A DNA stretch of 64,000 nt, taken from NCBI GenBank assembly GCA_030549775.1, contig CM060174.1, positions 50,716,207-50,780,206 on the forward strand. The letters are read 5' to 3'. The DNA is from Tamarix chinensis. Its lineage: Eukaryota > Streptophyta > Magnoliopsida > Caryophyllales > Tamaricaceae. Shown here one piece after another: positions 34,560-47,579 of this stretch (position 1 is the first letter of the stretch; every line of letters starts with the position of its first letter). The position numbers were made by a program, and so were the translations under genes. The notes beneath the pieces are model-generated. The model ran no database searches. It saw nothing but the letters and a program-made list of their open reading frames with translations, and had not been told where the DNA came from.

Positions 34560-35340
34560 CCCTCATGAGTTTTATTACTAGAAATAAGTAATTAATATCA
34601 AAATCAAATCCATCATGGAAAACCATACATGGCAAGTTGTGGACTCACTTCATAGGAACAAGGCCCCAGGATGTACGTGGATATTTAAGAAGAAGTTAAC
34701 AGAGGATGGTTTAATTAACAACTACAATGCAAGACATGTAGCTAAAGGCTATAAGCAAAGAGAAGATGTTAATATTTTTTTGGCACTTATTCATTAGTTA
34801 CAAGAATTTAATTTATACATATGCAATTAGCAATAACATTTGTAAGGGATTAAGAAGTACACCAAATGGTTGTAAAAATATATTTCTTGAATGGTGAACT
34901 GCAAGAAGAGATCTATTAGAACAACTTGAGAGGTTCATTGCTCTTGTCAGGAGAGAAAGGTTTGTGGACTTGTTAAATCCCTATATGGATTAAAATAGAC
35001 TTCAAATCAATGTAATGAGAAATTTGATAGTGTAATGATGTAAAATGTATTTAAAATAAATGACTGCAACAAATTTTTTTATGTCAAATATAATAATAAA
35101 GGCTATGTTGTAGTATGTATATACATAAATGTTGTGGTCATAAAGGGTACAAATAATGATATCATTACAATGACTAAATAGGTACTCACCAAGAGTTTTG
35201 ACATAAAAGACATGGGTCCTGAATATGTTACATAGGAATTGAGATTTCAAGAACATATAATAGGATAATATTACCTCAATCTGAACAAGAAGAAACTTTA
35301 TTAGTTCAAAGAGTAGAGTATCAACCAAGATAACACACCA
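34560..35340 (+). pseudogene. Copia reverse transcriptase remnant
   Basis: 34615-34797 reads ENHTWQVVDSLHRNKAPGC, then WIFKKKL and ARHVAKGYKQREDV, the conserved start of the Copia RT domain. Further on, YFLNGELQEEIY corresponds to the usual AFLNGxLxEEIY segment. The YVDD region is not recovered in an open frame. Multiple stops. Confidence 0.8.
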
Positions 35341-35479
35341 TTAGATGTGAATATCCATTTGATGAAAAAATATTGGTGTTGTAATTTCAAAGTTGGGATA
35401 TTCATGTATAATAGTTAGTATCATGTATATCATGAATTAGGCATGGCCTAATATTGTTGAGTTTGTTCATAGATTGAGT

Positions 35480-36070
35480 TGTTACACTAATAAATCAACT
35501 AGGGAGCATCGGAAGACATTCATTTGAGTTATAATATATATAAATCACACCAAAAACTTTGGTTTGTACTACAAGAGATATCTAATAGTGGTAAAAGGAT
35601 TCATTGATGAAAATTGATTATCGGATTTGACAGACTCTAAGTTTATTAGCGGATATGTATTTATACTTAGAAGTGGTGCAACATCTTCTAAATAATAAAA
35701 AAAACATGTATCTCCAGGTTAACAATGGATTATGAATATATTACTTTAGATAAATTTGAGAAAGAAGCTGAATGGCTTAAAGATTTTCTAAATGATATCA
35801 CATGTTGGGGAAGACATACTTCAGCCATACATATCCACTATGATAGCCAATATGCAATTGGTAGGACATGGAGTAAAATGTACAGTGGTAAGTGTAGACA
35901 TATTCATCATAAACATAATACCATCATGAGATTTATTTCTGGTAAATTATCTCTATTGACTATGTGAAGTTAAAGAATAATATTATGGATCCACTTATAA
36001 AGGAATTAACTAGAAAGTACGTAGAAAAGTTATTAAAGGGCATGGGCTTAAAGCCTATGGATTCTTAGAT
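35480..36070 (+). pseudogene. Copia RNase H remnant
   Basis: The open part (35725-35967) contains DYEYITLDKFEKEAEWLKDF, then HYDSQYAIGR and KCRHIHHKHNTIM, matching the Copia RNase H order (E..A...A..EAEWL, DSQSAI, R/K-H-I-x-x-R/K-H). The following frame carries NPLTKELTRK-like wording (36000 onwards), the usual end of pol. Confidence 0.8.
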
Positions 36071-36692
36071 TTTCCATGGTGGTAATCCATTGTAGCTTAA
36101 TGAAGATATCAGGATCTAGGTTCAATGGGACAACCGAACTATGAATGATTGAGCATTACACTAAGAAACTTATTTCCTTTTACCTATTCCTATGATAAAA
36201 CAATGTAAATAATATGAAAAGGTTAAACTATTCTTTTAGCGATGCATATAAATTGATATGTTCAAGTGGAGTATCTAAGGATACAATAATTAAGAGATCA
36301 CTTATGTGAATGGAAAAGGTCGGTTCTATGAGAATTTTGTTAGGTTGAATTCCTGAAAGAACTCACAGAACTAAGAGGCATTCATGATTGAAGCGAAAAA
36401 AAAACATGAGAATCCACTATGCTTGAATGAAGCCCTATGGTTTCAATGTTCTCAATCTACACTAGACGACTAAGTATTCAAGGTAAACTTACTACTTATC
36501 CCATTGTAATTTACATTGTTGTGTTCAATTACATTAGAATGAAAACTAATTTAATCTTTTATAAGGGGAGTGTGGACATTCTAAGAAATATATTATTACT
36601 TATTGATGTGGTAATGTGAGAAATATAGATTTAAGCTTGATGTTGTTCATGCTTAATAGCCTAATATATTACAATCTTGTGGGGGGGGGGTT

Positions 36693-37290
36693 GTTAGAAT
36701 AAATTGTAACATGAAATGAAGAATAACTATTTGTATTAAAGTAATTCGTATTATTAAAAATTATTTAATTAATTAAATTAAATTAAATAATAACTTCTAC
36801 AATTTAAATGGTCCTCTTTGGGAATGCACCGTACAAATAATGCTAAATGCAACTTACATGTGCAAAAATTTAAGAGTAGAAGATAAGAAATGAGCATAAA
36901 AATTTCTTTTGGATTGTGAAATAGAAAGAAGCAATGCTTTAGTCACTCCTTTCACTTATGTGCTAAATTAATTTTGTTCCTATGGTATATATAGGACAAG
37001 TGAGTAACTTTGGTTTGGTTTGATATTTTCATGCAAATATTCAAAGGAAAAGTTGTGTCTATCTATACATGTATAATATGAATATGATTGCTCATAGCAT
37101 TGTATTTGTCTGACTAGACTCAAGCACACCTATAAATACACCCCCATGGTACGAAATTAATTAATTATAATAGTTTCCTTTCTAGTTAATACCTCTATTT
37201 GCCTTTTCTATTCTTTTACTACTGATTAAACACCAAGGATAACATTGAATTCACATGATTTTTGTATCAAACTAGAGTGTTACTTTTGAT
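36693..37290 (+). mobile_element. 3' LTR of the Copia remnant (end approximate)
   Basis: Starts TGTTAGAATAAATTG directly after the G-rich polypurine tract. Two TATA-like boxes are seen: TGGTATATATAGGAC (about 36981) and CACCTATAAATACACC (about 37129), the latter typical for a Copia LTR promoter. The right end is not fixed; no 5' copy is available for comparison. Confidence 0.6.
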
Positions 37291-37311
37291 AAGAATGAAA
37301 ATTCATTTTTA

Positions 37312-37400
37312 TTCTAAGAGACATTTATTCACAACCTTAGACACCAAAAGAGGGAGAAATTTTATTTTAATGACACATCATGAATTTGGTGTGCGTGGAT
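37312..37400 (+). repeat. Direct repeat flanking the Copia remnant, right copy
   Basis: Partner of 32097-32185, at roughly two-thirds to three-quarters identity by eye. Confidence 0.6.
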
Positions 37401-37597
37401 ATTAATTGATGCCTTTTATTTTTGGCATTTATTATTTTGGTTGGTGAGATACAACCATTACATTATTTTATAACTGTAAATATTTTTATTCATTAATAAA
37501 TTTTATCTACTTATTTATTTTAAATACCATATAATTCTATACTTTCTTTTATAAGTAATTACCATCAAAATAGTCATTATAGCCAAACACAAATTAG

Positions 37598-37801
37598 TAT
37601 GATGTAGGAGCATTTAATGAACCTAATGATTGTTATGTTCATATTAATCCTCAAGGTAAGGAATATTTAGCTTTCTTAATGTTGGAGCCTATCATGTTAA
37701 ATATTATTGATAATTCTTATATGCTTGATATTGAAAGACAATCAATTTGTTCTTGTAGGTATGTCGCATATTTGCAAGAAGAAGATGTTAATACACTTTA
37801 A
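37598..37801 (+). pseudogene. Unidentified open stretch, no start codon
   Basis: A 67-codon frame ending in TAA, without ATG at its beginning. It contains FNEPNDCYVHINPQGKEYLA and a Cys-containing QSICSCRYV. Composition is protein-like, but I cannot place it. It lies between the Copia LTR and an LTR-like, TATA-bearing stretch and may be a retroelement relic. Confidence 0.22.
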
Positions 37802-37894
37802 TGTGTACAAGTATTCAAAGCATATAATACTATGACATACATGGGATGATACTTTACAACAAGAAGATATAGTGATGATATTCATTAGTTGTAT

Positions 37895-38440
37895 TAACTT
37901 GTTGTAAACCCTAACCCTAAGTGTATTTTATGTAAGTTAGGGTTTGATATAATTTCATGTATGTATCTTAGTTAATTGCATAGCTTTGTAATATTAATCT
38001 TTATTATCATTTAACCAATGATATCATGATTTGGATTAAGGTTAATATGGGCTTAATTCAACCATGATAAGTGGGCTTGGATTAAGGGAAATAATTGGCT
38101 GGTTAAGGCATGCTAACCATCGAGTACTTCCACTCCTATATAAACTCTTGTGCGCATCATTTGTAAGGAAGATTTTGAATGAATAATGAATAAGAATTTT
38201 GATCAAACTTTGAGCTACATCAGATAAAGTATATCCTCTCTTTTGGGTCAACATTGGGCAAGGAAAAATCTAGGATATTACCTTCCTCAATTAATCTTCA
38301 AACTCGACACATTTGAAGACCAACTCAAATCTGTCTAGCACCTTCATCTTTGTTAATCAATTTCTTTGACTATAATCTTGCTAATTACCTCGTTTCTTTT
38401 GCATCAATTCGTGGGTGATATATTCTACTATCAATCTTCA
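37895..38440 (+). mobile_element. LTR-like sequence with TATA box, family uncertain
   Basis: Starts near TTGTTGTAAACCCTAACCC. A clear TATA context (CACTCCTATATAAACTCTTG) lies at about 38129-38148, followed by 'GAATGAATAATGAATAAGAA', the kind of leader seen in retrotransposon R/U5 regions. Termini and target duplication are not established. Confidence 0.35.
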
Positions 38441-38479
38441 ATCCAACCTTCTAGCTACTTTGATAAAGCCACATCATAG

Positions 38480-40828
38480 TATACAACACCTAACCACCTC
38501 TTATATGTGGCATCAAAGCGAGGGGGACGTACCTATCAAACATAAGGAAAATAGAGCAATAATGAGTCCTCTTATCTTGCTAACAACCTTGGAAAATACA
38601 TATGTTCTATTCATACCAAACATTCACAAAATATGCACTAAAAAGATCACAAAGCACCTACTTCCTGCATCTTAGTTACCTTAATCTAGCCACCAAACTT
38701 CTCATCTCACTAATCCAATCAACAACTATACACTGCCGTCCCATTGCTATATGAATATGCTTCCAAATATGAAGGCTAAAGGGTCATTAAATAAAAAAAT
38801 CCTCTAACAATTCCTATGAAGCATCATATAACACATAATGAGCATCAAAGTGAACTCTCACACCACCAACATGTCCCTTATGGGTATCCTACTCTACTAT
38901 ATATGGGAAGTGATAAAGTCTTCCACACTACCTTGGTCCACCATTTCTTCACATGCTTTAGTCTCAAAAGCTCACATACATCTCCAATAATATAAATATG
39001 TTGCACTTCATCTAACTAATTCTGTACAAGGGCCCGCAACATAGCTATCATAGATGGAAAGTACCTACTGCATTACCCTAGATATGTATGTATTATGAAA
39101 ATAACTCTAGCTATCTTCAAATCTCATGTACATAGAATGACTTTTTTTTTCAGATAAAGGGAATCCTTATTAATATAAATGTTCAATAGCATCTTACCAT
39201 GTGCACAACAATTCCAAATACATAGGTAGTAAAGACTTAGACCACCTTCAATCTTAGACAAATAAAGTTGGTCTCAGGATACTAATACTTTCCTCCTCTC
39301 AATCAACTTGCTAGACTACCTAAAGGCTGAAAATTTTATTTATAACTTTCTTCAGGAGCAAGATTACCTAGCTAAAATAGATCTGGATGTTTAACATGAC
39401 ATACTTGATAAGTTGAATCCTCACTAAATAAGACAGATATAACATGCTTTTATGTAAGATCACATACAAATAAGTAGAATACATTAGAGTCAAGGATAAA
39501 GGCATGATAAGATAAGTCAAAGGGAAGAGGACCTCTTTAAAACCAAGAAGCTCTACAATAGTTATTCTCTTTCTTGACTCCACATGCTTAAAATAAACAC
39601 TACACATTGTTGGATTAACATAGTGCCTATAAATGTATCAAAAGTTTCTAAATATTGCCATTAAACACTAGATAGAATTCAAATACCCATGAAAAAATAA
39701 AATCAAATCATTTACAAAGATGAGATTTATGATTTTTGTTGTCTTACACCTTATGTGACTCTTGAAGATGAGGTTTCTCCATAATAGCTTGAGACATATG
39801 TTGAGGCGGCCCATAACAAAGATAGATAGATATGGAAAAAGAGGGACACCTTGTCTGATACCTCTACATCCTTGAAATGGAGTTTTCATAGTCTTACTAC
39901 AATCTGTATGATGTGTCTACATCCTCAAAATGGAGGTGTTAGAGTCCTACTACACACCAACGACTATGACACATTACTAATGCACACCATCACAAGCTTC
40001 ACAAAATGCATGGGAAACCCATATGATTTCATGAAATTTTGGCTAACTTATCATGTCGTATGATATTTTAAGATCTATCTTGATTATAGACTACGAAAAT
40101 ACACTCTTTGAGGAATACTTCCTCACTAGTTCATGTGCTAACAAAATGTTCTCCCTAACACTTCTACCTTTATTAAGCGTTGACTGTGAGAGGTCAAAAA
40201 CTGAGTGAATCACATCCTACAACCTATAGGGTAACACCTTGGAATAAACCTTTTAGAGTAGATAACAACATTTAATTAGACGATAATCAATCACTCATTA
40301 CACATTCAAACCTTTTGGAACAAGAGTAATCATGGTAACATTTCCTCAGGATAGCATGAACTCTATTTCAAAGAATTCCCTCACGATAAGAAAAATCTCC
40401 TCCTCAATGATATTCCAAATTTTCTTGAAAAAAACAACATTGAAATCATTAAGAATTTAGCTACTGAATACACGACTTCTACTTTAGGAACATCTTTTCA
40501 AACCAAAATAAATGGTTGAATTGACACTGTTCCACTTTATCTCTCAATTGCACTTGGGCATAAACTTTTGGGGAAAAAGATAATTAATGTAGTGCATAAA
40601 ATTCATCTCTAGTTGTGTTAACTCTCACAAAAATAGACTCATATATCTCTCAATTAAACCTCTTTAGATATAACTTGATACTCTATAATATAAAGCACTA
40701 TCACAACAAATAAGTACCATATAATGATTAATTCTAATGCTTCACCACTAATGCTAGATAGCTCTCATCCTTATGTGAAAACTAGAAGAAAATTAAAAGG
40801 TTCTTCCCTATAGCTGGTAAACTATGCA
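38480..40828 (-). pseudogene. LINE (L1-type) reverse transcriptase remnant, LINE-A 3' part
   Basis: Minus-strand pieces in RT order from right to left. About 40,400-40,450 gives NVVFFKKIWNII (fingers). About 40,100-40,160 gives NKGRSVRENILLAHELV. 39668-39889 gives GCRGIRQGVPLFPY and, in the catalytic box, FVND instead of F/YADD, so the second catalytic Asp is replaced by Asn. 39368-39607 gives LLGFKEVLFPLTYLIMPLS and VRIQLIKYVMLNIQIY of the thumb region. The left part toward 38.5 kb is too decayed to assign. Broken by many stops. It appears to be the downstream half of the LINE whose ORF1 and endonuclease lie at 47.6-49.7 kb. Confidence 0.78.
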
Positions 40829-43800
40829 TGTAACACCCCCATTTTTTACTCCCGAAAGATTTCTTTGTAACTAAAGTCTTGCATAAGAAAAATACCAATA
40901 ATTATGAAAATTTTGGGTAGGTTCTATAAACAAACCTAATATAAGATAGATGATATAGTATATGTCTCATGCTAGATGTAAGGTTGTGATACCGATCAAA
41001 ACTATAAAATAAAATGAGTAAATAACATAAAATATAAAAATTTCTTAGTTACATATCCAAATGTAGGACTAATAGATACAAGTCCACCAACAGTGGTATT
41101 AAATAAAGTGAGTTTATATATCCGAAATGGAAATCAAAACATGATAGAAGAGTCGGTCTTATCCTAGATAGCCTAACTAGCTCTCATCAACCCAAAACCT
41201 CCCATAATAAGGGTGGTTTACTGATTGACTACCCCTAGTTGCATTAAGTCCTTCGTTTGTGGAATTGAGGAGGTGATTGAATAAATAGGCACATTACTAC
41301 ATTAAGTACTAAGTAAAACCACTTACCCTAGCATGCAATTTATGGCATTTGAAGATATGCACCAATACAAGTTAGATTAACTCCTTACAAGCAAGGTAAA
41401 TTCACATGCTTCCATTATACATTCTAGAAATGTGTTATGTAACAATCACTTACTCGAGAACATATAAACATCAGTTGCACATGTTGTTCATATGAATAAG
41501 ACTCATGATTGAGCAAATACATTGAATCCTACTAATGTTATGCATGCCACACAATTTAAAGAGTTATCATGGGTGTCTAGTTATTATCTTTGTTAGAGGT
41601 GATTTCGTTATCCATGTTTGTTTAAGAATATTAAATAAGAAATGTGAAGTCCTACACCATGAAACAAGCGATAGTAGCCCCATAGGAAATAAATTCCCAA
41701 CAAATTATGAAAGGAAACAAAGTCCCAGCTAATAAGATAGGAAACAACACTCAAATTATCCCAGAGCTAGGTATCCTGACCCTTAATTATCGACACCCCT
41801 CTAAGTACACATGTATTGCAACATAGAGTAAGATATGTACTAGAACCAATGACGGTTCACTTGCTTGAAGTGCATATGATAAAATCCACCCCCATTTAGC
41901 TAGTTTGAGAGTCAGAGAGACACAGGCTTGAATAAATTATTTCCCTTTAAATAATGAATATTTTATCAAGAAGATAGCTAACATTATAAGCCAATCCATA
42001 TTGTATCCATCAATTTCTCAATATATAGGGTTCCCCATTTTCCACTTATGAACCATTTATAATAATCTCATTGATATCTAAAATACTAATTAGTTATGCC
42101 AAACCCTTAATTCATTTATACATCATGTATGTGTAACTAGAAGTCTGGGTTCAACCCTATAACTAAGGTAAAACCATGTTTAAAGATCTAAGGATAGACC
42201 ATGACCATAATACATAATATCCCTACAAACCATCTTGCTAGTCCCCAAAACTAATGGAATGGTTTGGGACCACAACAAAATGTGAAAATAATTAGTAATG
42301 AAAAACTAGTTGATTAGTTTTGGGACTAACTAATCAATTTGTCCCATCTTAAACTAGTTGATGGTTTATTAGTAGAACCAATTGATATGTTGTTTGAATT
42401 GGTTAACTAATCCACTCAAACAAATTGACTAGTTTCTTAAGAACACGAATTACACATGTAGTTTGAGGCCAACTCATTCTTTTCTACTCCATATTAAGCA
42501 ACAATTTCATGGATAAAAATCATTTTATGACTTTAGATCTCATATCTATATTTCCATATACCTAGTTATACCTATAATTGTTCAAAACATCAAGAACCAT
42601 GCATTAACATATTTAATTCAACTCAATGGTAAAGGTCATACATCATGTTTCACTTTTTCATAATTACTCAATATTTGTGCAAATCATCCTAGAAACGTAA
42701 TAGAATTATCAACATGCTTAGATACAACTTAGATTATAAAACACTAGAGATAAATCATGCATAATAGATCCTATTCCATGCTCAACTACTCGTGCATGCA
42801 CACTTTCACCCATACATCATAAATATCAATCCATTCACTGCACACATAACATGAATGATTTACCTCCAACTATGAGGGTCTTCCTCTAACTAAGAGGTAA
42901 AAAGTGTACAACCACTTAGTGTACATTTAAGGAAAAAATTGCAAAAACTTAAAATAATTTCTCAAAACTTAAATAAATGGAAATAAGCTTAAGAATTAGA
43001 GAAAACACAACATTTCCTACCAAAATAAAAAAGCTAAGGAAAGGTTAAATCGTCGACATTTCCTAAATCTAAACCTTTCTTGATTAAGGGAAAATAAAGA
43101 AGAGCTAAGACGGGATTATAGAGGGAGATGAGAATAGAAGATAAGGGAAAAGAAAGAGAATAACTACATCATGCAGAGAAGAGGTGAGTTGTGAAAAAGT
43201 TTTAACACTTAAAGAAGATAATAGAATAAGAGAGGAAATGGTGCTAGTTTTTTTATGCAAATGGGTGGCCCAAAGGATTAATAGCCACAAAATTCCTACC
43301 CTAAACCATATACCAATTAGTATGGGCACAATTAGAGGGAAAATTTGGATCTAGAGCCTAATTAACTTAGAAATGATGGATACAAGACTAGCCTTGATGC
43401 CTAAGGTCCGTTTTGGTTATCAACAAATGCGAAAATGAAACAAAAAATTATGTTAAGACTCATTTAAAAGTTTGCATATGAATTTGCAAGAAAATCTAAT
43501 GGATAATAATCTATTCTTGGAGGAGAGGTAAGAGAAAGAAGAAAATAATTGGGGAATGAGGTCGCCTTATAACTTTTGGTTATTATGTTCCCTAAATGGA
43601 ACTCCATTCAAATAATGTTTGAATAAAAATTGATTAAAACCTAAAAAAAATATTTTGAACCCCCCAAAGCATAATTACCAAATTACACGATCATTGGGAA
43701 GAGTTTTGAACCACATGAGACACAACAACTTTTGTTCAAACTAGCCAATTGTCTAGAATGATAAGAGTAGTCAAATGGTTCTTTGCTAGTTAACTAGTCT

Positions 43801-44049
43801 ATGAGAACCAGTTGGGTAGTTCTTCCAAAGCAAAAACCATAAGAGTAGGTTAATTAATCATTTGGTATCACCTACACTAGTTAACTTATATCTATATAAA
43901 CTAATTTTTTTTAAAGAATCAACCTCCTTTCCAAACCCTTTTAAAATTGAACCAAAATAAAACTCCAAATTATAATTAAAAAAACCTAAATCATGAACAA
44001 CCACATATATTCGACACACATCAAAGGGTATAAAAAGTGGGGTTTTACA
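40829..44049 (+). mobile_element. TGTA-family solo LTR with target-site duplication (unit 6)
   Basis: Starts TGTAACACCCCCATTTTTTA and ends GTGGGGTTTTACA. Flanks are atgca (40824-40828) and ttgca (44050-44054), a five-base duplication with one change. Inside are the 'TTGTGGAATTGAGGAGGTGATTGA' type module (about 41260-41285), an AT-rich middle with many 'ACTAGTTGATTAGTT'-like words, a purine-rich part near 43100-43250 and an AT-rich tail. No coding region. It is inserted in LINE-A. Confidence 0.8.
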
Positions 44050-44100
44050 TTGCATATTTATTATAACAGAATAATAATCTAAAAAAAAAGGACTCTATAA
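44050..44100 (-). other. 51-bp remnant of the interrupted LINE between two solo LTRs
   Basis: Lies exactly between the right end of one solo LTR and the left end of the next and carries both target duplications (ttgca at its start, tataa at its end). It is therefore pre-insertion sequence, presumably LINE-A. Confidence 0.6.
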
Positions 44101-47100
44101 GTTTAACATACCCATTTTTCAGTACCTTTTGTTGGTTTTTAAAAAAAATTGAGGAAGTAAAAACATGAAAAAAAATCTTATAAAAAAATAGGATGCTAGC
44201 ACCATATCTAACATGAGATAAACATCCTACTAATAACCCCATACTAAACACAAGGTTGAGTATGTAACCAGAAAAAACACAAGAGAATTGAGTACACAAA
44301 AAAAATGGCACAAAGGATAAGAAGTGCTATAGTTTACAAATTAAGGTCATATCAAGCTCAAAAAGTATGATAATACATAAAGAGAACTATAACTAAAGAA
44401 TCTTATACAAGAGAAACATTTTGGTCACTCATGTACAATCAAAAAAGAAATCCACTAAAAAGCTACACTTATGTGCCCTGAGCCCAACAAAGGGAGTGGT
44501 TGGATGCTACCCATCCTCACTAACCCACACATTATCACCTACTTGTGGGATTGAGAAGGTGACCAAATTAATGGCTTGATCAACACTTGCATACTTAGTA
44601 AGACAAGTTAAGGTTACATGATGCGCATAAGGTTATCTAAGGTATATAATACTTAAGTACATTCAACATGCTTATATATCAACATACCAATACTACATGC
44701 TAGAGTTGTGTGGTATTCACAATGTGACACTCCTATGTATGCATATGATGGTAGGGAACGACATGCTCAAATGATAGACACGAAATCATGGATAATTATA
44801 CTATGCATGCATATGAAGGTATAGGAGGCATGCTCAAATGGTATTCATGGATTCATGGATAGTCATATTTATCATAGAGCTCAAGAGTCATGGATAGTAC
44901 CACAAGTCATAAGAATTAAAAATCACAGACTTCAATAAATATTTGATCAGTAATATAAGGTATGATAATTAAATAAAAGACTAGCCCAAGCACTACTAGG
45001 TTTTATTATAATTATTATCTTAATGATATTATGACAACATAATTCATATCCTTGTAAGAATATCGAGTAAGTTCTAAAGTTCTCTATCACGAAACTCAGT
45101 CATGATATCACCCAAAATCAATGGTTACTAATGTAACCATATCTATGTAGATCCCATCACCTACTACAATTGGTCATAAGCCATGTTATTGACAAACTCA
45201 TCACATCATTAGGTATCCTAACTCTTAAGTGTGAGTACCTCCTAATTATACTAGTGATGTATAATAGAGTAAGAGAGGTATTGAAACCATAATGCCCATA
45301 GGCACATACCCATAGGTGAATATATTACTTATTGCCCTTGATTAGCTACTTTAAGAGTCTTATGATCTTAGGCTCAAATGATTTCTCTATATTTAAGTGA
45401 TTGATGCTTTATTAAACCAAGAGTATAACCCACATCAAGATTTGCATGCCATAACACCCAAATACTAAGACATGGTTGTCTTATAGTACTAAGTATTTCC
45501 CATTAAGTGTATTAAAGTGGAAATTCCCATTATTTATCCATTTCATGAAAATGAGACCATGATGAATCCAACCATATATACTCAAATCATTAATTATCAT
45601 GAGTTATATCAACTAAGAAAACATACAAGTCCACTTTTTATTTCCAATTATTTTTCTGTTTATTCCAAGGTCAAGGTTTAGGTCAAAACCTAGGGTTAAG
45701 GCCACTATGGCCGACTAAGTAAAATAACTAGAATGAAGTGCTTAACATGTCTAAATAAGCCTTAAGTAATAGTGGGTTGAATCTATAAACCAATAATTAC
45801 ACTAAGGTTTTGAAAACATAACCATGTTGAAAATAAGATAATCGATTGAAAGCTCGTGTCAGTTGACTAATCAAATGCTCCGTTAGTTGGTCGTTATGAG
45901 GTATTAGTCAACCTTTTGGTAAAAATGCTTACTAAGAAAACATGCACAATCAATCAACTAATTAGGCATATCATCTAATAGACAAGAGTAAGCTAATTAG
46001 ACAAGGGAGACCACAAGGGAATCATCAGTTATTAGGTTGTGGCAGTCAACCAACATCACTAGAACTCTAAAATCATTTCAAAAACTCAGCAAAAAATTTC
46101 TAAAATCATTGCGATCATAAATCCATGAACATTCAAAAATTTAAACATTTCATATAAAAGTTCCTAACATTATTAATATCTACTCATGCTTAGATTTTCT
46201 ATTAAAAAAAAGGATCATGCTTTCATATTCACATCCCCCATAAAGCTTGAAAAATCCTACGTCATTCTTTCTAATATATTCTTACATACATTTCTCAAAA
46301 TAGAATCCTATCCATGAAATCATTAGCATGCACACTTGCACATAACTCAGGATCTTAAGGCTACACAACTCTATATCTTCATTTTTCTTTACAAATTAAG
46401 CTAAGAATGACTTACCTTAGCATAAGCCAATCAAAGACTACACAAATAGAGAATAGCCTCCTAGAGAGAAGTTTTCAACTCAATCTCAAGGGTACCTTTA
46501 AGAAATAAAGTTAAAACTATAGAAAATATTCTCAATACCTTAAAAATATGATACAAAACAAGTTGTTAAGAGAGAAAAAAAAAACATAACCTTATAAAAT
46601 TATAAAATCAAGGAAAAATTTAATCTCTCAATTTGTTCCTAAATCTAAATCTATCTTATTTATGAGTAAAAGAATAAAGAGATAGATGAATTATTAGAAA
46701 ATGAGTGGATGATTATAAATGAAGAGAAAAAGAGGAGAATATAAGTGTAGGTGGAATAGAGAAAAAATGGAAAATTTTAGTTGTTGAGGAAAAACAGAGA
46801 AAAGAAGAGTCTATGGTTGAAAATATGGCATGTATATGGTGGGAAATGAAGGGGAGGGATATGTTACACCAAAACTCTAATCCCTAACTCAAATTTGAGT
46901 TTTTGTGGGCTACTTTTAGAGGAAAAAACAATATTCACTCCCCTAAGAGCTGAAGTGGTGCTTCATGGGGGATCTAATGGTGTTGCACTTTAGGAAATAA
47001 GAGACATAAGAAGGGACCAGAGATAAGAAGGCATTAGGAGAAAGATTATACATTTAGTTGGCTTTGAAAGGAAAAAATGATTTGTTCTAATATATTTAGA

Positions 47101-47579
47101 TAAGAGAGGGAGAAGGGGACGAAGAATGAGGTCATTATACACTTTTTGGAATCTCACCCCTCAAAACCTTTTTTTTATTTGGTGAAATAGGTTTAAATGA
47201 CTCACTAAACTTGTATAAATACTTTAGAAGCTATTTATAGCTTAAAAATAAAGTCCCCAAATAATTTAATGAGATTTTTGATTTAAAACACAAACAATAT
47301 CTGTTCAAACCAAATTTTAATCAATTAATGGTGCATCATTTGACCAGTCACACACAACTTAAAATGCTACAAAAACATAATGCATATCAACTAATAGTGA
47401 AGATCAATTGTCCAATGAACCAGGAAATCCTTTTTCATTGTTTTCCTTTTCAAAATTTTCCAAATCCTTAACAAATATAATCTAAAATGAACTTCTAAAG
47501 TAAGATCAAATGTCATTAAATCATCACCAATCCCTTGAGTCAACACACATTAAAAGCCTAAATCTATAGGGCTTTATCA
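44101..47579 (+). mobile_element. TGTA-family solo LTR with target-site duplication (unit 7)
   Basis: Starts GTTTAACATACCCATTTTTC, a decayed form of the TGTAACACCCCCATTTTTT head of unit 6, and ends GGGCTTTATCA. The flanks are tataa (44096-44100) and tataa (47580-47584), a perfect 5-bp duplication. It shares the 'CTTGTGGGATTGAGAAGGTGACCAA' module (about 44543) and overall order with 40829-44049. Non-coding; long internal tracts resemble 'ATGGTA(G/T)...AGGCATGCTCAAATG' duplications at 44750-44850. Confidence 0.78.

Larger units (their letters stand above)
32190..36692 (+). mobile_element. Degenerate Ty1/Copia retrotransposon, internal region
   Basis: Plus-strand remnants in Copia order: gag, zinc-knuckle/protease region, GAG-pre-integrase, integrase, reverse transcriptase, RNase H, then a polypurine tract of ten G residues (about 36681-36690) and a 3' LTR starting TGTTAGAATAAATTG at 36693. 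Every domain is interrupted by stops or frameshifts. No matching 5' LTR was found upstream of gag, and no primer-binding site is visible. Confidence 0.85.

Noticed and set aside
36681..36690. G-quadruplex or regulatory G-run
   Set aside because: The ten-G run sits exactly where a Copia polypurine tract is expected, just before the 3' LTR.
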